From Acetobacter conturbans (GTDB lineage Bacteria > Pseudomonadota > Alphaproteobacteria > Acetobacterales > Acetobacteraceae): a DNA stretch of 64,000 nucleotides. Shown here one piece after another: positions 54,939 to 64,000 of this stretch (position 1 is its first letter; every line of letters begins with the position of its first letter). The stretch spans positions 224,418-288,417 of the forward strand of contig NZ_WOSY01000005.1 in the NCBI RefSeq assembly GCF_011516755.1, read 5' to 3'. A program made the translations under genes and the position numbers. Below the pieces are notes generated by a model that saw nothing but the letters and a program-made list of their open reading frames with translations, was not told the DNA's origin and made no database searches.

Positions 54939-55778
54939 TAGCCTGCGCTTTTTCTGATCCGTAAAAAGACCGAAGACAACAAAGAAAATCAGGACACGGC
55001 GCAGGAAATACAGTTTCCAGGCCGCTCTGATGTAAGGCCGACGGACGAGCAGAAGCGCATTCCGCAACGCGTAATAGTCCCGGATCGGGGCATGGAGCGT
55101 GATGCTCCTGCCGAACAGTTTCTTCCTGCCGGACCCTATCGTGTGCGCCATGACATGTCTGTTCGTCAGGAAATGCCTGTAACCCCGTGCTGCCGCCCTT
55201 AGTCCCCACTCGACATCCACAAGGTCGATAAACAGCCCCGCATCCATCAGGCCGGTTTCACGAAGAGTGGCAACAGGGATCAGGGAGCCGGACGCGATGA
55301 TGAAATCGGCTTCAGCAACCACATCCGGCCCTGAATCGACCGGCTCACGTTTGATTCCAAGGCCGTGCGCCCGCCAGATCGCATTTAGCTGGCCATCATG
55401 CGTGTCACGGAAGAAATTCCCCACGGCACCCACGCGGATATGACGGGATTCGAGGTCGCTGCAAAGATCGAGAAGAGCGCGGACCGTCCCCGTTTCCAGA
55501 ACCGTATCCTGATCCATCAGCAGGATATGACTGGCCCCGGCCGCCATGGCATGCCGGATTCCGACATTCTGGGCGTGCGCTATGCCCTCATTGTCCGGCA
55601 GTTCCAGAAATTCATGTCCAAACGGGGATGTAAGCTGCCGGAGCGCGCTTGCATTGGCGGAATGATTATCGACGACGATGGCAGCGTCGATCTCCCGTTC
55701 CAGCGACGTCAGGACATTTTGAAAAGTCGCCGGGTCCGGATTGTAAGTGACAATGATGGTCCAGACTTCACAACTCAT
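54873..55778 (-). CDS. Rhamnosyltransferase-like family 2 glycosyltransferase
   Basis: The 301-residue protein resembles the WbbL/RfbF rhamnosyltransferase branch of GT2: TIIVTYNPDPATFQNVLTSL, IVVDNHSANA, GIAHAQNVGIRHAMAAGASHILLMDQDT, then GLFIDLVDVEWGLRAAARGY. The C-terminus is basic and hydrophobic, suited to membrane attachment. It lies 318 bases downstream of the dTDP-rhamnose genes on the same strand and probably uses their product. The 3' end overlaps a converging small ORF. Confidence 0.85.
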   Translation of the reverse strand: MSCEVWTIIVTYNPDPATFQNVLTSLEREIDAAIVVDNHSANASALRQLTSPFGHEFLELPDNEGIAHAQNVGIRHAMAAGASHILLMDQDTVLETGTVRALLDLCSDLESRHIRVGAVGNFFRDTHDGQLNAIWRAHGLGIKREPVDSGPDVVAEADFIIASGSLIPVATLRETGLMDAGLFIDLVDVEWGLRAAARGYRHFLTNRHVMAHTIGSGRKKLFGRSITLHAPIRDYYALRNALLLVRRPYIRAAWKLYFLRRVLIFFVVFGLFTDQKKRRLSLMFRGITDGIRGCAGRCPLS

Positions 55779-56096
55779 CAGGCAATTCCAGAAAAAGATG
55801 TGTGCATCGGCAGATTCCGGAAACGCCGCAGCGATATCGTGGAAATCGGATAGACTTTTTCCGTTCGTCCAGCATGTCCGGAAGGGATTTCGCAGTCATT
55901 ATGCCAATGGATTCTGGTCGGGCTGAGGCGGAAAGTCGCTCCAAGACCCGGTGGTTCCAGCCTGCGTTTTTGGGAGACAAACAGGCTTTCCGGCGTTGTC
56001 ACTCGATATCGCTGGAAAGATAAAATCGTTTTTGCATCTGTAAACACCGCTGGAGAGTCCCTCAAGGCAGGAATCCCCAGCGGATAAAGCAGAAAA
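55779..56096. other. Gap between rfbD and the rhamnosyltransferase gene
   Basis: This 318-base stretch has no convincing ORF. CCGCTGG (56047-56053) pairs with CCAGCGG (56077-56083) just after the rfbD stop, a likely terminator of the rfb genes. The part near 55779-55900 must then hold the promoter of the glycosyltransferase. Confidence 0.5.
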
Positions 56097-57002
56097 CTAC
56101 GCCGCTTTGTCAGAGAATAGCGTGTCCACCGTCCGGGCAACGCTCACGCGCCAGTCGGGCATTTTCACGCCGAACACACGGTCGAGCTTGCCATTGTCCA
56201 TACGGGAATCAGCCGGGCGCTTGGCCGGTGTCGGCCAGTCTTCCGTGCGGATGGCCGATACGTCAGGCATTTTCTGCCCATGCCGGGCAGCGTCCTGCAA
56301 CGCGGCGACGGCCAGTTCATGCCAGGTTGCTTCACCGGTCCCGCAGGCGTGATAGATGCCGGCATAGTCATCTTTCCAGCCACCACGCTCGATGAGCCCT
56401 ATGATGGAGAGAATCGCCTCAGCAAGATCGTCGGAACTGGTGGGATTGCCGCGCTGGTCACCCACAACCTTGAGGGCCGGGTTCTTGGCGCCTGCATTGA
56501 TCATCGTGCGGACGAAGTTCTTGCCGTGCGCGGAATAGACCCATGAGGTGCGCAGGATGATGGCCTTTGGATCGGCCGCTATCACCTTCTGCTCACCTTC
56601 GGCCTTGGTGCGGCCATAGACGGTCTGTGGCGAGACTGGGTCGCTTTCCAGATAGGGAGCGCCCTTGTCACCGGAAAACACATAGTCCGTGGACACATGG
56701 ATGAAGGGAATGTTCCGCTTCGCACAGGCGGCAGCCAGAAGAGCGGGCCCCGTGCAGTTGGCGGCGTCCGCTCCGGCGACTTCCTGCTCCGCGAGATCCA
56801 CGGCCGTCCACGCGGCAGCGTTCACCACCGCAACGGGCTTGTGGGCGTCGAGCACCGCTTCAATGGTGTCAGGCTTCTCGAAATCGAATTCAGGACGTCC
56901 GACGCGGTCAATGCGACTGCCGCCCAGATTGGCGAGAGACGTGGCGAGCTGGCCATTGCCCCCGGTCACGAGGATCGGGCCGTTATCAGATGTACCGGTC
57001 AT
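56097..57002 (-). CDS. rfbD: dTDP-4-dehydrorhamnose reductase
   Basis: The 301-residue short-chain dehydrogenase makes dTDP-L-rhamnose in the final step, using NAD(P)H. It has the N-terminal nucleotide site VTGGNGQLATSL, VNAAAWTAVDLAEQE, THVSTDYVFSG-like FIHVSTDYVFSG and the catalytic YGRTKAEGE (Tyr-x-x-x-Lys). ATG at 57002 overlaps the rfbC stop (ATGA), indicating coupling. Length is normal. Confidence 0.95.
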   Translation of the reverse strand: MTGTSDNGPILVTGGNGQLATSLANLGGSRIDRVGRPEFDFEKPDTIEAVLDAHKPVAVVNAAAWTAVDLAEQEVAGADAANCTGPALLAAACAKRNIPFIHVSTDYVFSGDKGAPYLESDPVSPQTVYGRTKAEGEQKVIAADPKAIILRTSWVYSAHGKNFVRTMINAGAKNPALKVVGDQRGNPTSSDDLAEAILSIIGLIERGGWKDDYAGIYHACGTGEATWHELAVAALQDAARHGQKMPDVSAIRTEDWPTPAKRPADSRMDNGKLDRVFGVKMPDWRVSVARTVDTLFSDKAA

Positions 57003-57559
57003 TTGTACTGGAACCATCCCTTGGCTTCTGAGAACTCTGGCGCTTGCAGATCTTTCTCGGACAGAATGGTGTCCTCGGCCTTCATCGGCCAGTCGATCGC
57101 CAGTTCCTTGCTGTTCCAGATGACAGCACGCTCGGAGGCCTTGTCATAAAGCGCCGTGCATTTGTACTGGACTTCGGCATTGTCCGTCAGCGTGCAGAAG
57201 CCATGCAGGAAGCCCGGCGGAATCCAGAGCTGGGACCAGTTGTTCTCGGACAATTCCGCAGCCACCCACTTGCCATAGGTCGGGGAGCCGGTCCGTGCAT
57301 CAATGGCGACATCCCAGATCGCCCCCCGGGTGCAGCGGACAAGCTTGCCCTGCGCGTAAGGGTCGAGCTGGCAGTGCAGGCCACGCACAACGCCTTTTTC
57401 GCGGGAAAGACTCTGGTTGTCCTGCACGAAAGGCAGGTCGATCCCGGCTTCCTTCATGCGCTGGATATTGTAGGTCTCTGAGAAGAATCCCCGATTGTCG
57501 GAAAAACGCGGCGGGGTGACGAGAATGACGTCAGGAATAGCCAGACGCTCGACCTTCAT
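56999..57559 (-). CDS. rfbC: dTDP-4-dehydrorhamnose 3,5-epimerase
   Basis: The 186-residue cupin enzyme epimerises C3 and C5 of dTDP-4-keto-6-deoxyglucose. It has FSDNRGFFSETYN, VRGLHCQLDPYAQGKLVRCTRGAIWDVAIDAR and WIPPGFLHGFCTL, with the catalytic His in GLHCQ. ATG at 57559 has GGAG 8 bases upstream and begins at the conserved MKVERLAIPDV; an upstream ATG at 57619 is unlikely. Confidence 0.95.
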   Translation of the reverse strand: MKVERLAIPDVILVTPPRFSDNRGFFSETYNIQRMKEAGIDLPFVQDNQSLSREKGVVRGLHCQLDPYAQGKLVRCTRGAIWDVAIDARTGSPTYGKWVAAELSENNWSQLWIPPGFLHGFCTLTDNAEVQYKCTALYDKASERAVIWNSKELAIDWPMKAEDTILSEKDLQAPEFSEAKGWFQYK

Positions 57560-57661
57560 AGATTCTGCTCCAGTAAATGAAAAAATGGCCGGAAGCCTGT
57601 CAGGATTGCTTCGGCTCAATCATCCCCGCCAGAAGAATCCGGCGGGGAAATTGGGCAATGT

Positions 57662-58570
57662 TCAGCCCTGATACCCGTGATCGGCGAGTTCCTTGAGCAG
57701 GCGACCGAGTTCGGTCTTGCCCATTTTGGCGGCGTGGGAACGCAGTTGGTCGGCAGTGATGTAACCCATGCGGAACGCTACTTCGCCCGGCGAGCCGACG
57801 AGCATGCCCTGACGCGCTTGAATGGTGTGCACGAACTGACCTGCCTGCATGAGGCTTTCCGGCAGTCCGGCATCAAGCCAGGCACAGCCGCGTCCGAGGC
57901 GATCGACCTGCAGGCTGCCTTCTTCCAGATAGAACCGGTTGAGGTCGGTGATTTCCAGCTCGCCACGGGGGGAGGGCTTCACCTTGCGGGCAAAGTCATA
58001 AACCCGTTCATCATAGAAATAGAGACCGGTGATGGCCCAGTTGGACGCCGGTTCGGCAGGCTTTTCCTCGACGGTGAGGGCCTTGCCCGTCTCGTCGAAG
58101 CTGACGACGCCGTAACGCTCCGGATCGCGGACCTGATAGGCAAAGACCGTTGCGCCCTTCTTGAGCTGGGCGGCCTTCTGCAGCAGGGTCGAAAGATGGT
58201 CGGCGAAGATCAGGTTGTCGCCGAGCACCAGCGCGCAGGGACTGCCCTTCAGCCATTCACCGGCGACCAGAAACGCCTGTGCAATGCCGTCCGGCGAAGG
58301 CTGCTCGCGATATTCGAAGCGAACCCCGAACTGCGAACCATCGCCGAGAAGCCGCTTGAACTGCGGCAGGTCGGCGGGTGTGGAGATGATCATGATGTCC
58401 CGGATACCGGCGAGCATGAGCGTCGTCAGCGGGTAATAAATCATCGGCTTGTCGTAAACCGGCAGCAACTGCTTGCTGGCGGCAAGAGTCATTGGATACA
58501 GGCGTGTGCCTGATCCGCCAGCCAGAAGAATACCCTTCATGCTGGTCTCGACAGGGGCTGTCTTGCTCAT
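57662..58570 (-). CDS. rfbA: Glucose-1-phosphate thymidylyltransferase
   Basis: The 302-residue nucleotidyltransferase makes dTDP-glucose from dTTP and glucose-1-phosphate. It has [51 protein letters not shown] and [12 protein letters not shown] at 58570 gives ten residues before the conserved start; ATG at 58540 (MKGILL) is also possible. It lies 20 bases after rfbB. Confidence 0.96.
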   Translation of the reverse strand: MSKTAPVETSMKGILLAGGSGTRLYPMTLAASKQLLPVYDKPMIYYPLTTLMLAGIRDIMIISTPADLPQFKRLLGDGSQFGVRFEYREQPSPDGIAQAFLVAGEWLKGSPCALVLGDNLIFADHLSTLLQKAAQLKKGATVFAYQVRDPERYGVVSFDETGKALTVEEKPAEPASNWAITGLYFYDERVYDFARKVKPSPRGELEITDLNRFYLEEGSLQVDRLGRGCAWLDAGLPESLMQAGQFVHTIQARQGMLVGSPGEVAFRMGYITADQLRSHAAKMGKTELGRLLKELADHGYQG

Positions 58571-58590
58571 GTTCGCTCTATCCCGGAACG

Positions 58591-59649
58591 TTATTTCTTG
58601 GCCTGACCGAGACGCTCGCCGGTATACCGACGGGCGCGGATGGCTTCCCACCAGTCCCGATTGTCGAGATACCACTGGATCGTACGGCGGATGCCGGTCT
58701 CGAAATTGTGCTTCGCCTTCCAGCCAAGCGCATTTTCCGCGTGTGTCGGGTCGATCTCGTATTTGAAATCATGACCCGGACGATCCGTGACAAAACGGAT
58801 CAGGCGTTCGCGCGGACCCGCCGGATCAGGCTTCAACTCGTCCAGAACCGCGCAGATGGTCTTCACCACCTCAAGATTCGTGCGGGGCTGACGGGCACCG
58901 ATGGCGTAGGTCTCACCCGGCTCGCCAACTTCCACAGCCTTTACCAGCGCTTCGGCATGATCCTCGACGAACAGCCAGTCACGGACGTTCTCGCCTTTGC
59001 CGTAAACGGGAAGTTCCTTGCCCTCGATGGCGTTGATCGTCACCAGCGGGATCAGCTTTTCCGGGAAATGCCAGATGCCGTAATTGTTCGTCGTGTTGGT
59101 GACGAAGGTCGGCAGACCATAGGTGTGATACCATGCGCGGACCAGATGATCGGACGCCGCCTTGGACGCGGAATACGGGCTGCGCGGATCGTAGGGCGTG
59201 GTTTCGGTGAACGGAGGATCGTCGAGTTCCAGCGCCCCGAAGACTTCATCGGTGGAAATATGGTGGAAGCGGAAGGCCGTGCGGGCGGCCTCGTCCAGCT
59301 TCTGCCAGTATCCACGGGCGGCTTCGAGCAGCGTATAGGTGCCGACAACATTGGTCTGGATGAACACGCCCGGGCCGTCGATCGAGCGGTCCACATGGCT
59401 TTCCGCCGCCAGATGCATGACCGCGTCCGGACGGAACTCCGCGAACAGCTTCGCCAGAGCCGGGCCGTCGGTGATGTCCACTTCCGCGAAATTGTAACGG
59501 TCCGAGGATGCCACTTCCGCCACTGTCTCGGGAGAGGCGGCATAGGTCATGCAGTCGACGTTGAGAACCGTGTGCCCGGTCGCCCCGATAATGTGGCGCA
59601 CGACAGCGGACCCGATGAACCCACATCCGCCTGTAAGAAGAATTCGCAT
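58591..59649 (-). CDS. rfbB: dTDP-glucose 4,6-dehydratase
   Basis: The 352-residue NAD-dependent dehydratase forms dTDP-4-keto-6-deoxyglucose. The nucleotide site is GGCGFIG (7-13), with [27 protein letters not shown] and the catalytic [15 protein letters not shown] at 59649 was chosen at MRILLTGG with GGGATGG upstream. It heads the order rfbB-rfbA-rfbC-rfbD and is divergent from the PLP-like gene. Confidence 0.96.
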   Translation of the reverse strand: MRILLTGGCGFIGSAVVRHIIGATGHTVLNVDCMTYAASPETVAEVASSDRYNFAEVDITDGPALAKLFAEFRPDAVMHLAAESHVDRSIDGPGVFIQTNVVGTYTLLEAARGYWQKLDEAARTAFRFHHISTDEVFGALELDDPPFTETTPYDPRSPYSASKAASDHLVRAWYHTYGLPTFVTNTTNNYGIWHFPEKLIPLVTINAIEGKELPVYGKGENVRDWLFVEDHAEALVKAVEVGEPGETYAIGARQPRTNLEVVKTICAVLDELKPDPAGPRERLIRFVTDRPGHDFKYEIDPTHAENALGWKAKHNFETGIRRTIQWYLDNRDWWEAIRARRYTGERLGQAKK

Positions 59650-59719
59650 CAAACCATCCCGTTTCGAGAACCTACCAAGGATCTCCGTGCCTAATAGCGG
59701 AGGCGAGGCATGACTGCCA

Positions 59720-62008
59720 GTGGATGTGCGGTTAATTGCCTCTGTTAACAGCCTGCTACACCTTGAGTATCCGATTAACCATAGTTGTGGCATCCTTGAT
59801 GTTCATTTAACGGCAAATGGACGCCCCATCTTGGCACCTCTCCCTGCGTCGGCAGTCTCCGCGTTTCTGGACCGTCCGGATCTCCGTTTCGTCGCGGATG
59901 AAGCGCGCTTACGAATCGACTCCGGCAGCCCACTTCCGTTTCGGGTCCTGTCCGCAAGAGAGATCCTCATTTCTGAAGCGCTGGCAGGTAATCTGAGCCG
60001 AGGGCAGGGCGTGTGGCGCGTCCGGCACGCGCTGGAACTGGCGGCCCTGCTCGCTGATGAGGGAGCGGACGGCGGCACGGTGTCTCCAGCCTCCACTCAG
60101 GGGCTGCGCGCCTGTTTTGCAGCAGCCCGGACCGCTGCTCTTTTCCGGGCTTTCGATGGAGCCGAGGGTGAAGGAAAGCAACGGGAGCCAGACTGGCCGA
60201 TCGTGCTCGCCGGACCGCACGCGCCCTCCGCCGCCACGCTGGCGAAGATCTGGCCGCTGTTGCGGGGGCTTCTCCCATCGCCGTTGATCCATGGCGAGGA
60301 ACTCGTTCCGGAAGCGTTCGAGGATCTGGCCGCATGGCTCGAACGCTCATGGGCGCTGATCGGGCCTTCAGAGACCCTGATGGCGGCCGGAGGCGATGCG
60401 CGCCTTCAACTCGATCCCCGGACCGGTCTCAACCATTACGGGTGTTCGCATCGCCCGCGTCCCTGGGCGGCGACCTTCGCCTCATCAACAGCATCCTCTG
60501 TCTCGGAACGGGGATTCGCCGCAGCCGAAGACGCGCGCCTGACGCTGCAACGGGCCCTTCTGCGCGACAGGGGGCAAACCGTCCTTGCCGACATGGCGCG
60601 GCAGGTCCGCACCACGCTGGCGCATTATTACGGCCTGCCCGACGGCGATCACGTCATTCTGGCTCCCTCGGGAACCGATTGCGAACTGGCCGCCCTCGCC
60701 ATCGCGGAAATGAATCCCGATGCTCTGCCCGTCACCAATATTCTGATCGCCCCCAACGAGACAGGGCGCGGTGTTCCCCTCGCTGCCGCTGGCCGCCATT
60801 TCGCTGACGATACCGCGCGTCTGGCGCATGTGCCCGCTGGAGAGGCGATCAAAGGTTTCGGTCGGCCGGGGTGCGCCGAAGTCGAGGATATTCCGCTCCG
60901 TGCCCCGGACGGCAGCGAGATCGCGGCGGCTGTGCTGGCAACCCGCTGCGCGCAGCAGGTGGAGCGGGCCATCGAAGCGGGGCGGCATGTGCTGCTTCAT
61001 CAGCTAGATCTGTCCAAGACAGGATTGCTCGCACCCACAGAAGACGTGCTGCAAAGATTCGCCCTTCAGTTTGGCAGGCAGTGTGACATTGTGGTGGATG
61101 CCTGTCAGGCCCGACTGGTGCCCCAGCGGGTGAGTGGATGGGTGCGGGCCGGACGTGCTGTGATGGTGACGGGTTCCAAATTCTTCACCGGCCCACCTTT
61201 CTGTGGCGCGCTTCTTTTGCCGGACACATGGCGCAAAAGGCTTGATGACGGCGCACTCCCTATCGGACTTCGGGCCTATGCCGGTCGGAGCGAATGGCCG
61301 ACCTGCACAGCATCCGCCTGTCTGTCCGATGTGGTGAATCACGGCCTGATCCTGCGCTGGACAGCAGCTCTGGCGGAAATGGAGGCGCTGAAGGCCGTCC
61401 CTCCTGCCGAGACCCGCTGGCGTCTGGCCCGTTTCCTCACCGCCGTGACTGAAGCCATCGCCGAGCGCGAAGATGTGCTGCTGCTTGAAGCGCCGGTGCC
61501 CGATCGTCCCCAGATTCCGGACGCATGGGACGACATGGTGACCATTCTCAGCTTTCTGGTCCGGGCTCCTGGCGACGATGGCGCGGCCTCCTTCGTGCCG
61601 CTGGGGCTGGCGGAGGCCCGCTGTCTTTACCGCTGGCTGAACGCCGATCTGCGGCCGGTTTTCACGCGGGACGAACCGGAACGTCAGAGCGCCGTGGCGG
61701 GATTGCTGTGCCATATCGGCCAGCCGGTGGCGGTGCCGTCTGGAGCACTCGACGGTCGATTGGCCGGTGCGTTACGGATTTCGGCGGGGGCAAGGCTGGT
61801 GTCGGGGGAACCCTCCCACGCCGCTCTCGGGACGGATGTGCGGCTTGCGCAGGAGATTTCAGACGCCCGCACGGTGCTTGAAAAGATCTCCCTGATCCGG
61901 CGTCACTGGCAGCGGATTGCCCGTTACGACCCGCTGCCTACTTATGCGCCTGCGACCGATGCGGCACTGGTTTCGCGCAGTGTGTCACAACAGAATGGAG
62001 AGAACTGA
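59720..62008 (+). CDS. Class V aminotransferase-like PLP protein with unassigned N-terminal region
   Basis: The 762-residue protein has a C-terminal part (about 230-700) that reads as a fold-type-I PLP enzyme of the aminotransferase class V/cysteine desulfurase type. The evidence is [18 protein letters not shown] (cofactor phosphate region), [11 protein letters not shown] with Asp460 and Gln463, and [15 protein letters not shown] with Lys487 as the presumed Schiff-base lysine. Residues 1-225 match nothing I recognise. The reaction is unknown. The GTG at 59720 has no clear binding site; GTG at 59726 or a TTG further down could be the true start. Its TGA overlaps the ATG of the phosphatase gene, so the two act together. 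Confidence 0.7.
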   Translation: MDVRLIASVNSLLHLEYPINHSCGILDVHLTANGRPILAPLPASAVSAFLDRPDLRFVADEARLRIDSGSPLPFRVLSAREILISEALAGNLSRGQGVWRVRHALELAALLADEGADGGTVSPASTQGLRACFAAARTAALFRAFDGAEGEGKQREPDWPIVLAGPHAPSAATLAKIWPLLRGLLPSPLIHGEELVPEAFEDLAAWLERSWALIGPSETLMAAGGDARLQLDPRTGLNHYGCSHRPRPWAATFASSTASSVSERGFAAAEDARLTLQRALLRDRGQTVLADMARQVRTTLAHYYGLPDGDHVILAPSGTDCELAALAIAEMNPDALPVTNILIAPNETGRGVPLAAAGRHFADDTARLAHVPAGEAIKGFGRPGCAEVEDIPLRAPDGSEIAAAVLATRCAQQVERAIEAGRHVLLHQLDLSKTGLLAPTEDVLQRFALQFGRQCDIVVDACQARLVPQRVSGWVRAGRAVMVTGSKFFTGPPFCGALLLPDTWRKRLDDGALPIGLRAYAGRSEWPTCTASACLSDVVNHGLILRWTAALAEMEALKAVPPAETRWRLARFLTAVTEAIAEREDVLLLEAPVPDRPQIPDAWDDMVTILSFLVRAPGDDGAASFVPLGLAEARCLYRWLNADLRPVFTRDEPERQSAVAGLLCHIGQPVAVPSGALDGRLAGALRISAGARLVSGEPSHAALGTDVRLAQEISDARTVLEKISLIRRHWQRIARYDPLPTYAPATDAALVSRSVSQQNGEN

Positions 62009-62706
62009 TGGCGGCCGCCTCGTCTGGCCCTTGTCCTGAAGGACAGCAGAATCATGGTAATTTTCTTGATGCACCCCGGCTGGAGCGCGGCGTTACACGC
62101 TTCTGGCTGATCCGGCACGCTCTGGTGGAAGAGAACGCCCGCGCCATGATGTATGGCACGATGGACGTGCCCCTGTGCCCGGACAGTCTCGTGGCGCAGC
62201 AGCCGATGTATGAAGCGCTCGCCCACCGCCTCCCGTCCGATGCATGCTGGTTCATCACACCCCTCTCCCGAACGCGTTCCACGGCACAGGCCATCCAGAA
62301 TGCAGGCTATGGATCGCGGGACGTCACGGTCGAACCGGGGATGCTGGAGCAGGAGTTGGGCGAGTGGCAGGGGCTTTCGCATGGAGAGTTCCCGAAACGC
62401 CTTGAGCGTGCGCCGCACTATTTCTGGCCGCTATCGGGAGAAGAAAAACCACCGGGCGGCGAGAGCATGATCGATGTCTGTGCCCGTGTGGGAAGCACGC
62501 TGGAGCGACTCGCGGGTGCCTATCCGAAACAGGATATGGTGCTGGTCAGTCATGGAGGCGCAATTCGTGCCGCTCTGGCGCATGCCCTGAAAATCAGCGC
62601 CGATACGGCCCTGCATTTCTCCATCCAGAATCTTTCCCTGACGATTCTGGAGTGTCACGACGGCATCTGGCGTGTCGTCACCGTTAATGAACTGCCCGGA
62701 ATCTGA
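62008..62706 (+). CDS. Histidine phosphatase family protein
   Basis: The 232-residue protein has the phosphohistidine site RFWLIRHALVEEN (RHA in place of the usual RHG), FITPLSRTRSTAQAI, ELGEWQGLSHGEFP and the second catalytic His in LVSHGGAIRAAL. Relatives include phosphoglycerate mutase-like and alpha-ribazole phosphatases. The first 30 residues look like an extension. It is translationally coupled (TGATG) to the PLP-like gene and probably works on the same small-molecule pathway. Confidence 0.85.
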   Translation: MAAASSGPCPEGQQNHGNFLDAPRLERGVTRFWLIRHALVEENARAMMYGTMDVPLCPDSLVAQQPMYEALAHRLPSDACWFITPLSRTRSTAQAIQNAGYGSRDVTVEPGMLEQELGEWQGLSHGEFPKRLERAPHYFWPLSGEEKPPGGESMIDVCARVGSTLERLAGAYPKQDMVLVSHGGAIRAALAHALKISADTALHFSIQNLSLTILECHDGIWRVVTVNELPGI

Positions 62707-62824
62707 GGAGGCCGCGCTGTTCTTTTCGGGAATGGAGCAGCTCGTCGTTTTTTCTGAAAAATCTCTGCAATGGGACTTGCGCACTCCGAAAGCCTGCTTT
62801 AAATCACCGCTCATCGCAGACGGT

Positions 62825-62899
62825 GCGGGCGTAGCTCAGGGGTAGAGCACAACCTTGCCAAGGTTGGGGTCGTGGGTTCGAATCCCATCGCCCGCTCCA
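62825..62899 (+). tRNA. tRNA-Gly (anticodon GCC)
   Basis: The 75-base cloverleaf has acceptor arms GCGGGCG and CGCCCGC, anticodon stem CAACC/GGTTG around TTGCCAA with anticodon GCC, T-arm GTGGG-TTCGAAT-CCCAT, and encoded CCA at 62897-62899. An 8-bp trailer hairpin GATTTTCC-AA-GGAAAATC follows directly. Confidence 0.96.
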
Positions 62900-62931
62900 G
62901 ATTTTCCAAGGAAAATCAGGCGGTTAAAGAC

Positions 62932-62952
62932 GTTCCTTCGGGACCGTTTTTT
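62932..62952 (+). terminator. Terminator after tRNA-Gly
   Basis: GTTCC-TTC-GGGAC (62932-62944, one wobble pair) is followed by CGTTTTTT. A short but plausible rho-independent terminator. Confidence 0.6.
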
Positions 62953-62978
62953 GTTTACAGTGTGCCGTAGCACAGGAA

Positions 62979-62997
62979 TGTAAGCATTTTGTAAGCA
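62979..62997. repeat. Direct repeat TGTAAGCA with 11-base period near tRNA-Gly
   Basis: TGTAAGCA occurs at 62979-62986 and again at 62990-62997, one helical turn apart. It lies 80 bases past tRNA-Gly in a gap (62900-63140) with no gene. Such repeats are typical of protein sites on one DNA face, for example integrase arm sites or a response-regulator box. Confidence 0.4.
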
Positions 62998-63140
62998 GCC
63001 CGGAGCAAATCGGGGGTGGCTACGGCGTAGCGTGCCGAATCCCGTGGCACACATCGTCAGGATGTTCGGGCGGGTGATGTTCATAAGTAGAACAGCGCTC
63101 TTGAACGAGATGCCGGCTAACAAGAGTATGGCAAAGGCCG

Positions 63141-63773
63141 TCATGCCTGTGCTCCTGGCCGTTTCGCGATGCTCGTGACCCATGCATGCAGGGCGGAGGC
63201 CTCGTCTGGCAATGCCAGCTTCAGTCGGCTACGGGCGAAATCCAGCGTGACGAACGCGGTGATGTCAGCGATCGAGAAGGCATTGCCCGCGACATAGGGT
63301 ACATCGCGCAGCCGGGTGTCCAGATCGGCCATGAAATCGGCCAGCCTCTGACGGCCGCGCGCGGTAAGCTCGGGGATTTGCGCATAGCCGTGTGGTCCGA
63401 CCAGTGCGCGGCCCGACAGTCCCGGCAGGCTGTTCCGTACGGCTTCCATCGCGGCAAGATAGCCGTCGATCTCCATGCGCCGGTCCCACATGCCGATGAT
63501 GGCGCGTTGTTCTCGCGTCGCGCCCATCAGAGGGGGATCGGGATGCAACTCCTCCAGATAACGGCAGATGACGGGCACCTCGCTGATCGCGGTGCCGTCG
63601 TCCAGTTCCAGGACGGGAACGGTGCAGGAGGGGTTAAGGAGGCGGAACGTGGGCGCGAACTGCTCGTGCTTCGCCAGATCAACTGTAACGATAGGAATCG
63701 TCAGCCCTTTCTCGGCGATGAAGAAGCGCACACGCCGTGGATTGGGGGCGGTGGGGTAGTCGTAAAGCTTCAT
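63141..63773 (-). CDS. Glutathione S-transferase family protein
   Basis: The 210-residue protein has a thioredoxin-fold N-terminal domain (MKLYDYPTAPNPRRVRFFIAEKGL, cis-Pro in NPSCTVPVLELDDGTAISEVPVICRYLEEL) and a helical C-terminal domain with FSIADITAFVTLDFAR. It should conjugate or bind glutathione in the cytoplasm; substrates are unknown. ATG at 63773 overlaps the stop of the upstream gene (ATGA), so the two are coupled. Confidence 0.9.
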   Translation of the reverse strand: MKLYDYPTAPNPRRVRFFIAEKGLTIPIVTVDLAKHEQFAPTFRLLNPSCTVPVLELDDGTAISEVPVICRYLEELHPDPPLMGATREQRAIIGMWDRRMEIDGYLAAMEAVRNSLPGLSGRALVGPHGYAQIPELTARGRQRLADFMADLDTRLRDVPYVAGNAFSIADITAFVTLDFARSRLKLALPDEASALHAWVTSIAKRPGAQA

Positions 63774-64000
63774 GGCAATGCTGCGCGCGGGTGATGAGAG
63801 GGCGGAGACTCCGACTGTTCCCGGATGGTCGCGAGCATGCGGCGGCGGATCAGGCCGCTGACCGGGCGGATCAGATACCAATAGGGCGTGAAGCGACGCC
63901 TGGCCCGGTCCGTGACGCAAAACACGCGGGTTTCCGTCACCAGCCGCTGGGTGCCGTGTGGTCCCCGCTGGATGGAGAAGCCCAGAGCGAGCTTGCAGAC
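63770..64000 (-). CDS. C-terminal part of an unassigned protein (cut by window edge)
   Basis: The last 76 residues of a gene entering from the right edge. Visible features are THGTQRLVTETRVFCVT-like strands (PHGTQRLVTETRVFC) and a basic tail FTPYWYLIRPVSGLIRRRMLATIREQ. The pattern recalls the C-terminal ends of polyketide-cyclase/SRPBCC-like proteins, from memory and with low certainty. The stop TGA overlaps the ATG of the GST gene, so they form one transcription unit. Confidence 0.6.
   Translation of the reverse strand, partial: VCKLALGFSIQRGPHGTQRLVTETRVFCVTDRARRRFTPYWYLIRPVSGLIRRRMLATIREQSESPPSHHPRAALP

Noticed and set aside
62836..63183. A minus-strand ORF containing GAGDGIRTHDPNLGK
   Set aside because: This well-known spurious peptide comes from reading a tRNA gene antisense; it covers tRNA-Gly.

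Overview
The window is chromosomal DNA of an alphaproteobacterium, most likely an acetic acid bacterium (Acetobacteraceae, Acetobacter-like). The evidence is the high-GC coding style, a CtrA-family regulator beside fliI/fliJ, alphaproteobacterial AddAB beside trxA and tsaE, DUF3126 and DUF2939 proteins, a YdeP-type oxidoreductase, and an E3 subunit carrying its own lipoyl domain. Genus is an inference; no rRNA is present.

Layout. 1-5.3 kb: a cut-off FdhF/YdeP oxidoreductase, an S24-type repressor divergent from two small ORFs, a perfect 570-bp tandem duplication, an AhpD-like protein and zapE. 5.5-11.8 kb: the 2-oxoglutarate dehydrogenase genes sucA, sucB and lpd, with hairpins between them. 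12-14.6 kb: two AT-richer glycosyltransferase genes. 14.8-19.1 kb: an L,D-transpeptidase-like protein, leuA with a leucine-rich leader peptide, a secreted protein and trxA. 19.2-26.7 kb: addA, addB, tsaE. 26.8-29.6 kb: fliJ, fliI and divergent ctrA. 29.7-33.4 kb: thiD, glmM, pyk. 33.5-38.8 kb: a secreted SH3 protein, a coupled MoeB-like/DsrE-like pair, small conserved proteins, a lipoprotein and hrcA. 39-42.9 kb: rph, rdgB, rpoH, rluD. tRNA-Glu at 43.0 kb is followed by about 1 kb without a recognisable gene. 44.1-49.9 kb: an accessory cluster of TetR regulator, M24-fold protein, MFS transporter and TonB-dependent receptor. 50.2-59.6 kb: a glycosyltransferase, rho, a secreted protein, corA, a rhamnosyltransferase-like gene and the dTDP-L-rhamnose genes rfbB-rfbA-rfbC-rfbD. 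59.7-62.7 kb: a PLP-enzyme-like protein translationally coupled to a histidine phosphatase. The window ends with tRNA-Gly, a glutathione S-transferase and a cut-off gene.

Most of the window is housekeeping. The strongest unusual observations are: CtrA has glutamate at the position of the phospho-accepting Asp51, the substitution used as a phosphomimetic in Caulobacter; a previously unmarked leucine attenuator peptide lies before leuA; an M24-fold protein with degraded metal ligands sits with import genes; a fold-type-I PLP-like protein with an unassigned N-terminal region is coupled to a phosphatase; and a fresh, perfect 570-bp tandem duplication is present.

Functions come from reading the translated sequences and remembered family motifs. 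No database search or folding program was run, so family names rest on motif recognition and start sites on visible ribosome binding sites.
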